NCBI RefSeq assembly: GCF_900112005.1
Contig: NZ_FOKK01000015.1
Location: forward strand, 50,209 to 114,208
Length of the DNA: 64,000 bases
Reading direction: 5' to 3'
Origin: Algoriphagus aquimarinus
GTDB taxonomy: Bacteria; Bacteroidota; Bacteroidia; Cytophagales; Cyclobacteriaceae
Positions 43,351 through 51,999 of this stretch are shown piece after piece. Every line of letters starts with the position of its first letter. Within the stretch, counting starts at the first letter, position 1. A model generated the notes under the pieces. It was not told the origin of the DNA, searched no databases, and saw only the letters and a program-made list of their open reading frames with translations. The position numbers and the translations under genes were made by a program.

Positions 43351-44574
43351 TTAAGCGCTAAGAATAAAAAGTTCATCCTGCGAATTAGGAGGATTTTTAC
43401 CTGGTTCTACTACCTGTTTGAGATGAGAAACTGCATGCTCTTTACTGAAATATTGCTCAGCCAAACTCCTTGAATTTTCACCCATTTTCAAAAGCTCCTG
43501 TGGGTTTTGCTCTAATTCTTCAAGCTTTTTAAATGCTGATTCTATTTTCGTAGGTAAGCAAGAAACCCCAAGCTGATGGGTTTTGACCAAATCAAAAACC
43601 CATCCTTTGTGATTGACCAAAATGGCTTTTCCCGCAGCCAAAGCATCAAAAAACTTATTAGGACTGTTTGTCTTTAATACCGGTAGGTGTGCAAAAGATA
43701 TCCAGGCAAAGTCAGACAAACTGAGTACCTCATTGACTTTTTCTTTAGAGCCAAAGGGGATAAAATGTACATTAGAAAGCAATTTATCAGAAGCAATTTC
43801 CCATAATTGATCAGCATGACTTCCTTCTCCCATGATCAGAAACTGCCAGCTTTTACCTCGCTTCTTAGCCATTTCAGCTAGATTCAAAAGTTCATCGACA
43901 GCATTTACCCGCCCCAATGCTCCTGTGTAAGCAATCGTCAAAGCCTTAGAAAGACCATATTCCCTCAGCAGAATCTCATTCTTCTCCATAGGATAAAATC
44001 TATCCAAATCTGAAAAATTTGGGATCAAATGAACTTGCTGCATAGAACTAACTTTACGCAAGTGATCTGCTATTCCTGGAGAAAGTGCGACAAGACTCAT
44101 GGCGCCCTGATAGATCTTTTTCTCCATAGAAATCAACATTCGCTTCAAAAGCGGATTCTGAATAGCACCCACTTCTATAGGTGCTTGAGGCCAAAGATCA
44201 CGTACCTCAAAAATGTAAGGAATAGCCAACCTCTTCTTCGCCCATAGCCCCAATAATCCTGTGGTGAGCGGAGTGGAAGTAATGTATAATAAATCGTGCC
44301 TTGGCAGTTTTACAATCAGCTTTTTTGCTTGGCTTATGTAACTCAAAAAGGATAAAACACGCTTGAAAAATCCAAATTTCTGATCATAGCTCACTGGAAG
44401 GTAATGAACTTTAATTCCAACTATCCATCGCTGATCATAGTCAGTTTGTGTTCCTCCTGTGATCATCTCTACATCATGTCCTGCCTCCACCAATCCCTTT
44501 GCCAAGTGATAGGATCGCACCGCACCTCCTTCATCAGGAGTCCTGAAATACTGATGGATGTATAGAATCCTCAT
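43351..44574 (-). CDS. Glycosyltransferase family 4 (WbuB-like)
   Basis: A 407-residue GT-B enzyme of family GT4. RILYIHQYFRTPDEGGAVRSYHLAKGL at the N-terminus is the acceptor-side WbuB signature; the donor site contains GALGRVNAVDELL, and FDALAAGKAILVNHKG (about 315-330) carries the nucleotide-sugar-binding loop of GT4. It probably adds a sugar to a surface polysaccharide or lipid-linked precursor. It is translationally coupled (4-base ATGA overlap) to the upstream asparagine synthase-like gene, which itself is coupled to nth. No other polysaccharide genes lie nearby. Confidence 0.88.
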   Translation of the reverse strand: MRILYIHQYFRTPDEGGAVRSYHLAKGLVEAGHDVEMITGGTQTDYDQRWIVGIKVHYLPVSYDQKFGFFKRVLSFLSYISQAKKLIVKLPRHDLLYITSTPLTTGLLGLWAKKRLAIPYIFEVRDLWPQAPIEVGAIQNPLLKRMLISMEKKIYQGAMSLVALSPGIADHLRKVSSMQQVHLIPNFSDLDRFYPMEKNEILLREYGLSKALTIAYTGALGRVNAVDELLNLAEMAKKRGKSWQFLIMGEGSHADQLWEIASDKLLSNVHFIPFGSKEKVNEVLSLSDFAWISFAHLPVLKTNSPNKFFDALAAGKAILVNHKGWVFDLVKTHQLGVSCLPTKIESAFKKLEELEQNPQELLKMGENSRSLAEQYFSKEHAVSHLKQVVEPGKNPPNSQDELFILSA

Positions 44575-46346
44575 AGTCTATGCAATTTCACCCATTCTCC
44601 CAGAAGAAACAGGTTGTAGAGTGTTAAAAAATGATGTTTTACTCCCAGTTCAGGTTGTGTCGCCAGGGATCTCATCTTCGGAGAGAAATGGGTCCCATGA
44701 GTTAGTTCGAAAGCTTTTATACTAGCGAAAACACGGTTGGCGAATTCACCATTTTCAGCAAACCATTCCAGTAAAGGCAATCCAAATCCCATTTTCTTGC
44801 GCGTGGAAATCCAGGTAAGATCGAGTTCATTTAAGTATTTCTTAATCCAAGGCTTCCCTTTCAGCAATTCCTCGTCTTTTATATTTCTCCATAAATCCAA
44901 CATGGATGCATCCAAATAAGGCGCCCTTCCTTCTATGCTATGCGCCATCAAGGCGTTGTCCTGAATTTTCAGCACATCTTGAACCAAGTAAATCTGCCGG
45001 TCAAAATTCAGCATCTGTGTATATTCAGGAAGGTTTTTGTCAAAAACTCTATCGTAGTCTTCACTCAAATCGTCTGGAATAGTATCTAATGCTGAAAAAT
45101 TAAGAAAGGTCTTACGAGGGCTTGACTCTACAGCTGAAATGAATTTCTGATAACCTCTTCCAAGAGGAAACTTTCCCAGAATTCCTTGAAACTTTAACAG
45201 GAAATCTTTTCGCTTTTGGTAAACATCAAATGCTTTGTGACGCTGATATCCTCCCCAAAGCTCATCTGCTCCAGCTCCAGAAATTAAAACTTTTACAGAC
45301 TTTTTTGCTTCTTTTCCTATCATCCAATTTAGAAATCCAGCAGAATCTCCGACCGGTTGATCCACACTAAGCAAATAGTCATCCCAGTTCTCCCAAAAGG
45401 TTTTTTGCGTTATTTCTATGAGATGATGTTGAGATAGAAATTGCTTTGCGAAGCGACTTGCGGAGTTTCCGTCGGAATATTTCTTTCGATAGTTATGCTC
45501 AACTTGAATGGTATAAGAGGATAGTGGCGTTCCAGTTTCTTTGTACCATAGCGCGTAAAGTAAGGAACTATCTGCGCCTCCGCTGAGCTGAATTCCTACA
45601 GGTACATCTGCATGGAATTGGTTCAAAACAGCATCGGTCAGTGTCTCTTTGAAGTTTTCAAAGGTCGGTTCGGTGGAAAGTTTAGATTGACTGCGGATAT
45701 TATTCCAATGAAATGCTGAATGACTAGAGATTTTGCTGTATCGCTCAGGCTTCCATTCGTGAATTCCCTTAAAAAAAGTATTCCCCAAAATCGGCGCTCT
45801 GAGATAGAAATAAGGTTCTATTTGCCTGGTATCAAAGGCTGAATTTTTTAGTGTTTGAATACTTCTACATTCTGAAGAAATAGTGAGCACATCAGGATTT
45901 TGAGCATAATAAAGGGGTTTTTCTCCATTTTTATCACGTGCTACCAGCACAGATTTTTCAGCCAAATCCACAAACATCAAGGCAAACATGCCATTCATTT
46001 TCTCTAGTCCCTCTGTGCCAAAAACCCGAAGCAAATGAAGCACTACCTCAGTATCAGACTGGGTGATAAAAGTAATCCCTATTTGAATAAGGAGATTGCG
46101 GATTTCCTGATAGTTATAGAGTTCTCCATTCCAGATCAACAACGATCTTTCATCGGAAGACCAAAATGGTTGATCTGCTTCAGAACCTGTGTGTAAGATT
46201 TTCAGACGATTCACTCCTATCCATAGTCCAGGCCATGGACTGAAACTCGCATGCTGATCTGGGCCCCGATGCCGACTTTGCTGAAGCATAGTAGTAATCG
46301 CTTCCTCATTCGCTCCTTTGCCCCAAATCAGATGAATTCCGCACAT
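44571..46346 (-). CDS. asnB: Glutamine-hydrolysing asparagine synthase family protein
   Basis: A 591-residue AsnB. Cys2 (MCGIHL) is the glutaminase nucleophile; the Ntn domain carries RHRGPDQHA and WNGELYNYQEIR. The synthetase domain has the pyrophosphatase loop SGGADSSLL (about 255-263), LISGAGADELWGGYQRH, and the EGRAPYLD loop. Within a GT4-containing operon it more likely amidates a surface-polymer sugar acid, as WbpS-like AsnB homologues do, than makes free asparagine; both remain possible. Start overlaps the nth stop by one base. Confidence 0.9.
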   Translation of the reverse strand: MCGIHLIWGKGANEEAITTMLQQSRHRGPDQHASFSPWPGLWIGVNRLKILHTGSEADQPFWSSDERSLLIWNGELYNYQEIRNLLIQIGITFITQSDTEVVLHLLRVFGTEGLEKMNGMFALMFVDLAEKSVLVARDKNGEKPLYYAQNPDVLTISSECRSIQTLKNSAFDTRQIEPYFYLRAPILGNTFFKGIHEWKPERYSKISSHSAFHWNNIRSQSKLSTEPTFENFKETLTDAVLNQFHADVPVGIQLSGGADSSLLYALWYKETGTPLSSYTIQVEHNYRKKYSDGNSASRFAKQFLSQHHLIEITQKTFWENWDDYLLSVDQPVGDSAGFLNWMIGKEAKKSVKVLISGAGADELWGGYQRHKAFDVYQKRKDFLLKFQGILGKFPLGRGYQKFISAVESSPRKTFLNFSALDTIPDDLSEDYDRVFDKNLPEYTQMLNFDRQIYLVQDVLKIQDNALMAHSIEGRAPYLDASMLDLWRNIKDEELLKGKPWIKKYLNELDLTWISTRKKMGFGLPLLEWFAENGEFANRVFASIKAFELTHGTHFSPKMRSLATQPELGVKHHFLTLYNLFLLGEWVKLHRL

Positions 46347-47017
46347 TATTCTATTGTTTCAACTTTGGTGATTTTCCCTTGATTTTTCTCAAAATACTTG
46401 CACAAATGCGTCAAGGTGCATTCTTCACACTTGGGTCTTCGCGCCAGACAAACATATCTTCCATGCAAAATCAGCCAGTGATGTGCAATATGTACATACT
46501 CTTTGGGGATGTGACGGATGAGTTGCTTTTCTACTTCCAAAGGAGTTTTGGCGGTTTGTGAAACAAGCCCAAGTCTTTTCGAAACGCGAAAAACATGCGT
46601 ATCCACTGCCATATTTGGCTGATTCCAAACAACCGAAGTGATCACATTTGCGGTTTTCCTGCCCACCCCGGGGAGCTTGATTAATTCTGGAACCGTGGAA
46701 GGAACTTCACTCCCAAAGTCCTCCACCAACATTTTACCCAAACCTAACAGGTGCTTGGTCTTATTGTTCGGGTAAGAAACGGTTTTGATGTAAGGAAATA
46801 ACTCGTCAAAATTTGAAGCCGCCAAAAACTCAGGCTCTGGAAACTTCTCGAATAATGCCGGTGTGATTATGTTGATCCGCTTATCTGTGCACTGTGCAGA
46901 AAGTACAACCGCCATCAATAACTGAAAGGGATTTTCATATTGAAGTTCCGTCTCGGCTATGGGCATATTTTCACGGAAGTGATTGATGATGGCTTCGTAC
47001 CTCTCTTTTTTCAGCAT
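46346..47017 (-). CDS. nth: Endonuclease III
   Basis: A 223-residue base-excision repair DNA glycosylase/AP lyase. The helix-hairpin-helix motif LPGVGRKTANVI (about 114-125) precedes the catalytic Asp in MAVDTHVFRVSKRLG (about 137), the catalytic Lys lies in SAQCTDKRIN (about 42), and the four cluster cysteines follow the C-x6-C-x2-C-x5-C pattern in CLARRPKCEECTLTHLC. It removes oxidised pyrimidines. First gene of the nth-asnB-GT4 unit, an odd grouping of repair and surface-polymer genes. Confidence 0.96.
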   Translation of the reverse strand: MLKKERYEAIINHFRENMPIAETELQYENPFQLLMAVVLSAQCTDKRINIITPALFEKFPEPEFLAASNFDELFPYIKTVSYPNNKTKHLLGLGKMLVEDFGSEVPSTVPELIKLPGVGRKTANVITSVVWNQPNMAVDTHVFRVSKRLGLVSQTAKTPLEVEKQLIRHIPKEYVHIAHHWLILHGRYVCLARRPKCEECTLTHLCKYFEKNQGKITKVETIE

Positions 47018-47204
47018 TTTAATTTTATCTACTAATGGCTTCCTGCGAATTTAAAAGATGTGGTGCGCAATCCCATTTTTGAATAGAAATAGGTTAGATA
47101 ATAGCAATAAAAAAAGGAAAAAAGCTATAATTCCACAGAGAGTTAAACTTGGTAAACATGTTAGCAAACATTTTATAAATTGGAATCTCATCCCTCACCT
47201 ACCT

Positions 47205-48317
47205 ATGAGATTTGCCGTATTAACCTTACTCTTTTGCTTTACACTCACTATTTCCGCATACTCCCAATCCCGTCCCAGAGACCTTGGGATAACAATCGGA
47301 ATCTTGCCGGTCGGGGAATATAATGCAATCACCGATGTACCTGGCGTGAAAGTGGGACACCTCACTAAAATAGATGGGAATAACATCCGGACAGGCGTGA
47401 CAGCTATTTTACCACATGGTGGAAATATCTTTCAGCAAAAAGTACCTGCGGCGATATACGTGGGAAATGGTTTCGGGAAACTTGCTGGATCCACACAAGT
47501 GCAGGAACTCGGCAACATAGAATCTCCCATTATTCTTACTAACACGCTAAGTGTGGCTGCAGGGATCGAGGGCGCGGTAAGGTATTCTTTGGAACAAAAA
47601 GGAAATGAAAATGCCCAATCTGTGAATGCTATCGTCGGAGAGACGAATGATGGCTACCTGAATGATATCCGCGGAATGCATATTTCCTCCGAAGAAGTAA
47701 TACAGGCAATAATGTCTGCCGAATCTGGAATAGTAAGTGAAGGAAATGTAGGAGCAGGGACAGGCACGGTTTGCTTTGGCTGGAAAGGGGGCATAGGAAC
47801 TGCTTCCCGTAAACTCCCTGAGAGTTTGGGAGGATACACGGTCGGGGTGCTTGTCCAGACAAATTTTGGTGGCAACCTTCAGATTGATGGAGTCGCTGTA
47901 GGAGAAAAATTAGGGAAATATCCTTTTCGTGATGCATTGGAGAAATCTGATGGTAGCTGCATGATAGTTGTGGCTACTGATGCTCCTGTGCTGGACAGAA
48001 ACCTAGAGCGAATGGCAATGCGTGCCATGATGGGATTGGCCAAAACTGGCGGAATCGCTTCCAATGGCTCTGGCGATTATGTGATTGCATTCAGTACGGC
48101 TGAGGGGCTTCGAATTCCGTATGAGTTGGAAGCCCAGACGTTGGAAAAAGCCGAATTCATACAGAATGACGATATGTCTTCGCTTTTCATGGCTGTGATT
48201 GAAGCGACAGAAGAGGCGATTATCAATTCGCTTTTCGCAGCTGAAACAATGACGGGTAAGGATGGCCATACCGTAGCAAAACTTCCAGTGGAACAGGTAA
48301 TGAACTGGATGAAATAG
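47205..48317 (+). CDS. P1-family aminopeptidase (DmpA-like), exported
   Basis: A 370-residue Ntn-hydrolase-type peptidase of family S58 (DmpA/BapA). The ATG at 47205 gives a signal peptide (RFAVLTLLFCFTLTISAYSQ, cut after about residue 21). Family marks are AITDVPGVKVGH, TAILPHGG, GNGFGKLAGSTQVQELG, the GAGTGTVCFGWKGGIGTAS segment, and the self-cleavage site GIASNGSGDYVIAF near residue 293, where a Ser becomes the new N-terminus of the small chain. It releases N-terminal D- or L-amino acids or beta-peptides. Ten bases ahead of a metal-transporting ATPase on the same strand. Confidence 0.88.
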   Translation: MRFAVLTLLFCFTLTISAYSQSRPRDLGITIGILPVGEYNAITDVPGVKVGHLTKIDGNNIRTGVTAILPHGGNIFQQKVPAAIYVGNGFGKLAGSTQVQELGNIESPIILTNTLSVAAGIEGAVRYSLEQKGNENAQSVNAIVGETNDGYLNDIRGMHISSEEVIQAIMSAESGIVSEGNVGAGTGTVCFGWKGGIGTASRKLPESLGGYTVGVLVQTNFGGNLQIDGVAVGEKLGKYPFRDALEKSDGSCMIVVATDAPVLDRNLERMAMRAMMGLAKTGGIASNGSGDYVIAFSTAEGLRIPYELEAQTLEKAEFIQNDDMSSLFMAVIEATEEAIINSLFAAETMTGKDGHTVAKLPVEQVMNWMK

Positions 48318-48327
48318 AAATCATACT

Positions 48328-50319
48328 ATGACGACAAAAAATACTAGTGAAAATTTGGTAGACGAAGATTGCTGCTCTCTGGATGCAAAGGTAAATCGAC
48401 ATCCTTCCGGGGAAGGCCATTCCGAAGACGATGGGCATGATCATTCACATGGAGACCCAAGTTCTTTCCAGTTTTTTCTTCCTGCGATTTTTTCTTTTGT
48501 ATTGATGCTCGCGGGCATTTTGATGGACAATGTTTTTCCTCAAAATTGGTTCACAGGCTATATAAGACTAGGCTGGTATCTGGTAGCCTACCTTCCTGTT
48601 GGTCTTCCTGTATTGAAAGAAGCTTTCAAGAGCATTATCAAGGGAGATGTGTTTTCAGAGTTTTTCCTGATGGGAATTGCGACTTTAGGAGCTTTTGCCA
48701 TTGGCGAATATCCTGAAGGAGTGGCGGTGATGCTGTTTTATTCCGTAGGAGAAGTTTTCCAGGGCATGGCAGTCAGCCGAGCCAAAACAAACATCAAAAC
48801 TTTACTAGATCAGCGACCTGACGAGGTGACGATTTTGGAAGGAAATAGGACCAAAACCATCAAGGCTTCGACCGCTAACATCGGAGATATCATTCAACTG
48901 AAGCCAGGTGAAAAACTTGGTTTGGATGGTGAGCTCCTTTCAGAAAAAGCTTCCTTTAACACCTCTGCTTTGACAGGAGAAAGCAAGCCGGATTCCAAAG
49001 AAAAAGGCGCTGTGGTTTTGGCAGGGATGGTGAATCTGAATACCGTCTCCCAAGTCAAAGTAACAACGGCTTATACGGACAGTAAGCTCTCCAGAATTCT
49101 GGAATTGGTACAAAATGCCACTGCGCAGAAAGCACCAACTGAATTATTCATCCGGAAATTCGCCAAAATCTACACGCCTATTGTAGTCTATTTGGCGATA
49201 GCCATCTGTTTCCTTCCCTTTCTATTTGTGGACGATTATGTCTTCAGTGATTGGTTATATCGTGCATTGATTTTTTTGGTGATTTCCTGTCCTTGTGGGT
49301 TGGTGATCAGTATTCCTTTAGGATATTTTGGGGGAATTGGAGCTGCCAGTAAAAATGGAATTCTGTTCAAAGGAAGTAATTTCCTAGACAGTCTCGCCGA
49401 GATCAAAGAGGTAGTGATGGACAAGACAGGTACGATGACCGAAGGGGTTTTCGATGTTCAGGAAGTTCATCTTCAGCCTGAATTTGAAGGCAGCAAAATT
49501 CTTGAATTTGTCAATTCGCTTGAAAGCAAAAGCACGCACCCAATTGCCACAGCGATAAAGAATCATGTGGGAGAGATTGATTCCGAGATAATTCTAGAAA
49601 ACGTAGAAGAAATTGCTGGACATGGCTTGAAAGCTTATGTTGACGGCAAGGAATTACTTGTCGGGAATTTCAAGCTGATGGACAAGTTTGACATCCCCTA
49701 TTCTATCGATCCAAGCAGCATAGTTCACACTTTAGTGGCGATTGCCTACGGAGGAAAATTCGCAGGTTATTTAACTATTTCGGATAAAATAAAAGCGGAT
49801 GCACAGACGACCATTGATCGCCTAAAATCTATGGGTATAGGCATCACGATGCTGAGTGGCGACAAAAACAATGTGGTCAAGTTTGTCGCTGAAAAGCTAG
49901 GTATCCCCAATTCCTTTGGCGACTTGCTCCCAGAAGATAAAGTAGAAAAAGTCAAGGAGATTAAAGCTCAAAAAGGAACAGTTGCCTTTCTAGGTGATGG
50001 GGTAAATGATGCGCCTGTGGTAGCTATTTCGGATGTGGGGATAGCAATGGGAGGTTTGGGATCTGATGCTACTATTGAGACTGCGGATGTAGTAATTCAG
50101 GATGATAGACCGAGCAAAATCCCGATGGCGATTTCTATTGGGAAAAAGACCAAGCAAATTGTATGGCAGAATATTGGTTTTGCTTTTGGGATAAAAGTCA
50201 TTGTGCTTGTGCTGGGAGCGATAGGAATGGCGACCATGTGGGCGGCGGTTTTCGCAGATGTAGGAGTGGCTTTATTGGCTATCCTAAATGCCATACGAAT
50301 TCAGAGGATGAAGTTTTGA
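48328..50319 (+). CDS. P1B-type heavy-metal ATPase (Zn/Cd/Pb exporter-like), His-rich N-terminus, no HMA domain
   Basis: A 663-residue P-type ATPase. The membrane metal site CPC is at 321-323 (SCPCGLVISIP), the phosphorylated Asp is D365 (DKTGTMTEG), ESKSTHPIATAI carries the HP motif, GLVGDGVNDAP-type hinge residues read LGDGVNDAPVV, and FADVGVALLAILNA holds the Asp in the last helix typical of the Zn2+/Cd2+ (ZntA/CadA) group. The usual N-terminal CxxC HMA domain is absent; instead about residues 20-45 are His/Asp-rich (the HSEDDGHDHSHGD segment), a probable metal sensor or chelator. Substrate Zn2+, Cd2+ or Pb2+ inferred. Confidence 0.92.
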   Translation: MTTKNTSENLVDEDCCSLDAKVNRHPSGEGHSEDDGHDHSHGDPSSFQFFLPAIFSFVLMLAGILMDNVFPQNWFTGYIRLGWYLVAYLPVGLPVLKEAFKSIIKGDVFSEFFLMGIATLGAFAIGEYPEGVAVMLFYSVGEVFQGMAVSRAKTNIKTLLDQRPDEVTILEGNRTKTIKASTANIGDIIQLKPGEKLGLDGELLSEKASFNTSALTGESKPDSKEKGAVVLAGMVNLNTVSQVKVTTAYTDSKLSRILELVQNATAQKAPTELFIRKFAKIYTPIVVYLAIAICFLPFLFVDDYVFSDWLYRALIFLVISCPCGLVISIPLGYFGGIGAASKNGILFKGSNFLDSLAEIKEVVMDKTGTMTEGVFDVQEVHLQPEFEGSKILEFVNSLESKSTHPIATAIKNHVGEIDSEIILENVEEIAGHGLKAYVDGKELLVGNFKLMDKFDIPYSIDPSSIVHTLVAIAYGGKFAGYLTISDKIKADAQTTIDRLKSMGIGITMLSGDKNNVVKFVAEKLGIPNSFGDLLPEDKVEKVKEIKAQKGTVAFLGDGVNDAPVVAISDVGIAMGGLGSDATIETADVVIQDDRPSKIPMAISIGKKTKQIVWQNIGFAFGIKVIVLVLGAIGMATMWAAVFADVGVALLAILNAIRIQRMKF

Positions 50320-50434
50320 AAATATATGCTAGGTGTGAGATGTCGGGTGACCGATGCGGCTGAAAGTAAAAATCTTTTAACTAGTAAGGTTTGTAGGTGG
50401 TAAAAAGTAAAATGTTTCAAGTTAAATGGGGACT

Positions 50435-50794
50435 ATGAAAAAGGTAAATATTAACGAGAAATTTGAGATGATTAAGGAGCTTTGGACTCCAAAAATCATT
50501 GGTGAATTGAACGGTCAGGACGTGAAGCTTGCAAAAGTGAAAGGTGAGTTCGTTTGGCATAATCATACCGATGAAGACGAGCTTTTTCTGATTGTGAAAG
50601 GCTCGCTCAAGATTGATTTTGAAGGAGAAAGCGTCACGCTGAACGAAGGGGAAATGCTGGTCGTGCCACGAGGAGTAGAACACAGACCCGTAGCAGAGGA
50701 GGAAGCTTGGGTGCTACTTTTCGAGCCTCAAAGCACCAAACACACAGGTGATGTCAAATCTGATTTGACTGTGGATAAGTTTGAGAAAATATAG
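50435..50794 (+). CDS. Cupin domain protein
   Basis: A 119-residue single-domain cupin. The first motif is GEFVWHNHTDEDELFLIVKG (metal ligands His, His, Glu), the second is GEMLVVPRGVEHRP (His). ATG at 50435 (MKKVN) is preferred to an ATG three codons upstream. Small stand-alone cupins bind a metal and act as isomerases, oxygenases or sensors; no specific reaction can be assigned. The gene lies between an ATPase and a DUF2490 protein, both with their own promoters, so it is probably monocistronic. Confidence 0.85.
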   Translation: MKKVNINEKFEMIKELWTPKIIGELNGQDVKLAKVKGEFVWHNHTDEDELFLIVKGSLKIDFEGESVTLNEGEMLVVPRGVEHRPVAEEEAWVLLFEPQSTKHTGDVKSDLTVDKFEKI

Positions 50795-51111
50795 ATGTGA
50801 AGGAAAATATGAACCTCCTACTCAACGAATTAAACTTTTTAATCGATGATTGGGATGATAAAAATATGATTTAAAGAAGTTTATTTAAGTAAAACCCCCT
50901 AGCCCCCTTTGTAAAGGGGAAATAGCTCATTTGGAACACTTTAACTCTAACTAAATGAGTTTACATATAGAGATAAAATACTGATATAGGTTTACTGAAC
51001 CTAGGAACTTCCTAAGGCCAGAACGATGCAATTTTAAGTCAAATAAATATTTTTTTACTACCCTATTAAATTACTAGGATTTAGCGTAAAATTGCAGCTT
51101 AATTCATAGGC
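50795..51111. other. Intergenic region with CCCCTTT/AAAGGGG hairpin
   Basis: About 315 bases. The block around 50894-50919 (CCCCCTAGCCCCCTTTGTAAAGGGG) forms a CCCCTTT-GT-AAAGGGG stem at 50904-50919 with no T-tract; similar phrases occur between genes in many Bacteroidota, so it may be an interspersed repeat. TAAAATTG at 51087-51094 resembles the -7 box for the next gene. A 21-residue frame from 50809 is probably chance. Confidence 0.45.
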
Positions 51112-51870
51112 TTGAAAGCACTTACTTACACTTCTATTTTCCTTTTTCTGAGCTTTTTACCTCAGGCATCCATAGCTCAGAAAGATGTGACTCATCAGCA
51201 ACTTATCTGGTACGGGTATTTTCTCACCCTCCCGATTGATGATAATTGGTCTGTAGTAGCTGAAGTTCAGGAGCGACATTTTGTCAAGCCATTTGCTCAA
51301 CATCAACTTTCCCTACGCGCTCATGTAAACCGTAAAATTGGTAAAAGCGGATGGGTCGCTACAGCTGGTTTTGCTACCTTTTTTCAAAGCCCCAACAATC
51401 CCCGTTCAGAACTGGATCTGGTAGAGCCTGAGCTTAGAGCTCATATCGAAATGGCCTATAAGCAGAAGTTTGAAAAGCTTACGGTTGATCATCGGTATAG
51501 GGCTGAAGCTCGATACTTTCATTACCTGAATCTGGAAAAGACAGAATTGGCAGATTGTTATTATTTCGGAGCTTTCAGATTCCGTTACCGCATTACGGCA
51601 TCCTACCCTATTTGGAAGATCAAAGAAAATCAAGTGCTGAAGGTAATTGCAGGGGATGAATTGATGGTCCAAGCAGGCAAAAAAGTTTCTTACACCTTCG
51701 ACCAGAATCGATTAAGTGCCGGTTTGGGCCTGTCAATTTCTCCTGGATTGAATGTGGAAGCCACTTATCAAAAGTGGATAAATCAGCGTCAAAATGGAGC
51801 TTATTTCAATAGAGACATAGTACGAATCGTGGTTAATCACAGACTGGCCACGATAAAGACTCAGAAATAA
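51112..51870 (+). CDS. DUF2490 family outer-membrane protein (TTG start)
   Basis: A 252-residue protein with a Sec signal peptide (KALTYTSIFLFLSFLPQASIAQ, cut after about residue 22). The mature chain matches DUF2490: alternating strand-like segments (WYGYFLTLPIDDNWSVVAEVQERHF, HRYRAEARYFH, FRFRYRI) typical of an outer-membrane barrel of unknown role. No ATG or GTG can supply the signal peptide; the frame begins with TTG at 51112 after an in-frame run without Met, so an unusual start codon is likely. Confidence 0.8.
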   Translation: MKALTYTSIFLFLSFLPQASIAQKDVTHQQLIWYGYFLTLPIDDNWSVVAEVQERHFVKPFAQHQLSLRAHVNRKIGKSGWVATAGFATFFQSPNNPRSELDLVEPELRAHIEMAYKQKFEKLTVDHRYRAEARYFHYLNLEKTELADCYYFGAFRFRYRITASYPIWKIKENQVLKVIAGDELMVQAGKKVSYTFDQNRLSAGLGLSISPGLNVEATYQKWINQRQNGAYFNRDIVRIVVNHRLATIKTQK

Positions 51871-51999
51871 TTTACACTTTTTTTTATAACTGCTGGCCTT
51901 CAATTGACCAGCCAATTTCCGCTTATCAGAACTCTTGGTATTGATGTGGTATTTTCTCTTATTTTTACTAAAACCACTATCACAACCAACTTTAATCAT

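Noticed and set aside
47629..47937. Two overlapping minus-strand frames inside the P1 peptidase gene
   Set aside because: Low-complexity Pro/Ser/Leu composition, antisense to conserved peptidase motifs.
50809..50874. 21-residue frame after the cupin gene
   Set aside because: Too short, no recognisable feature; probably chance in an AT-rich spacer.
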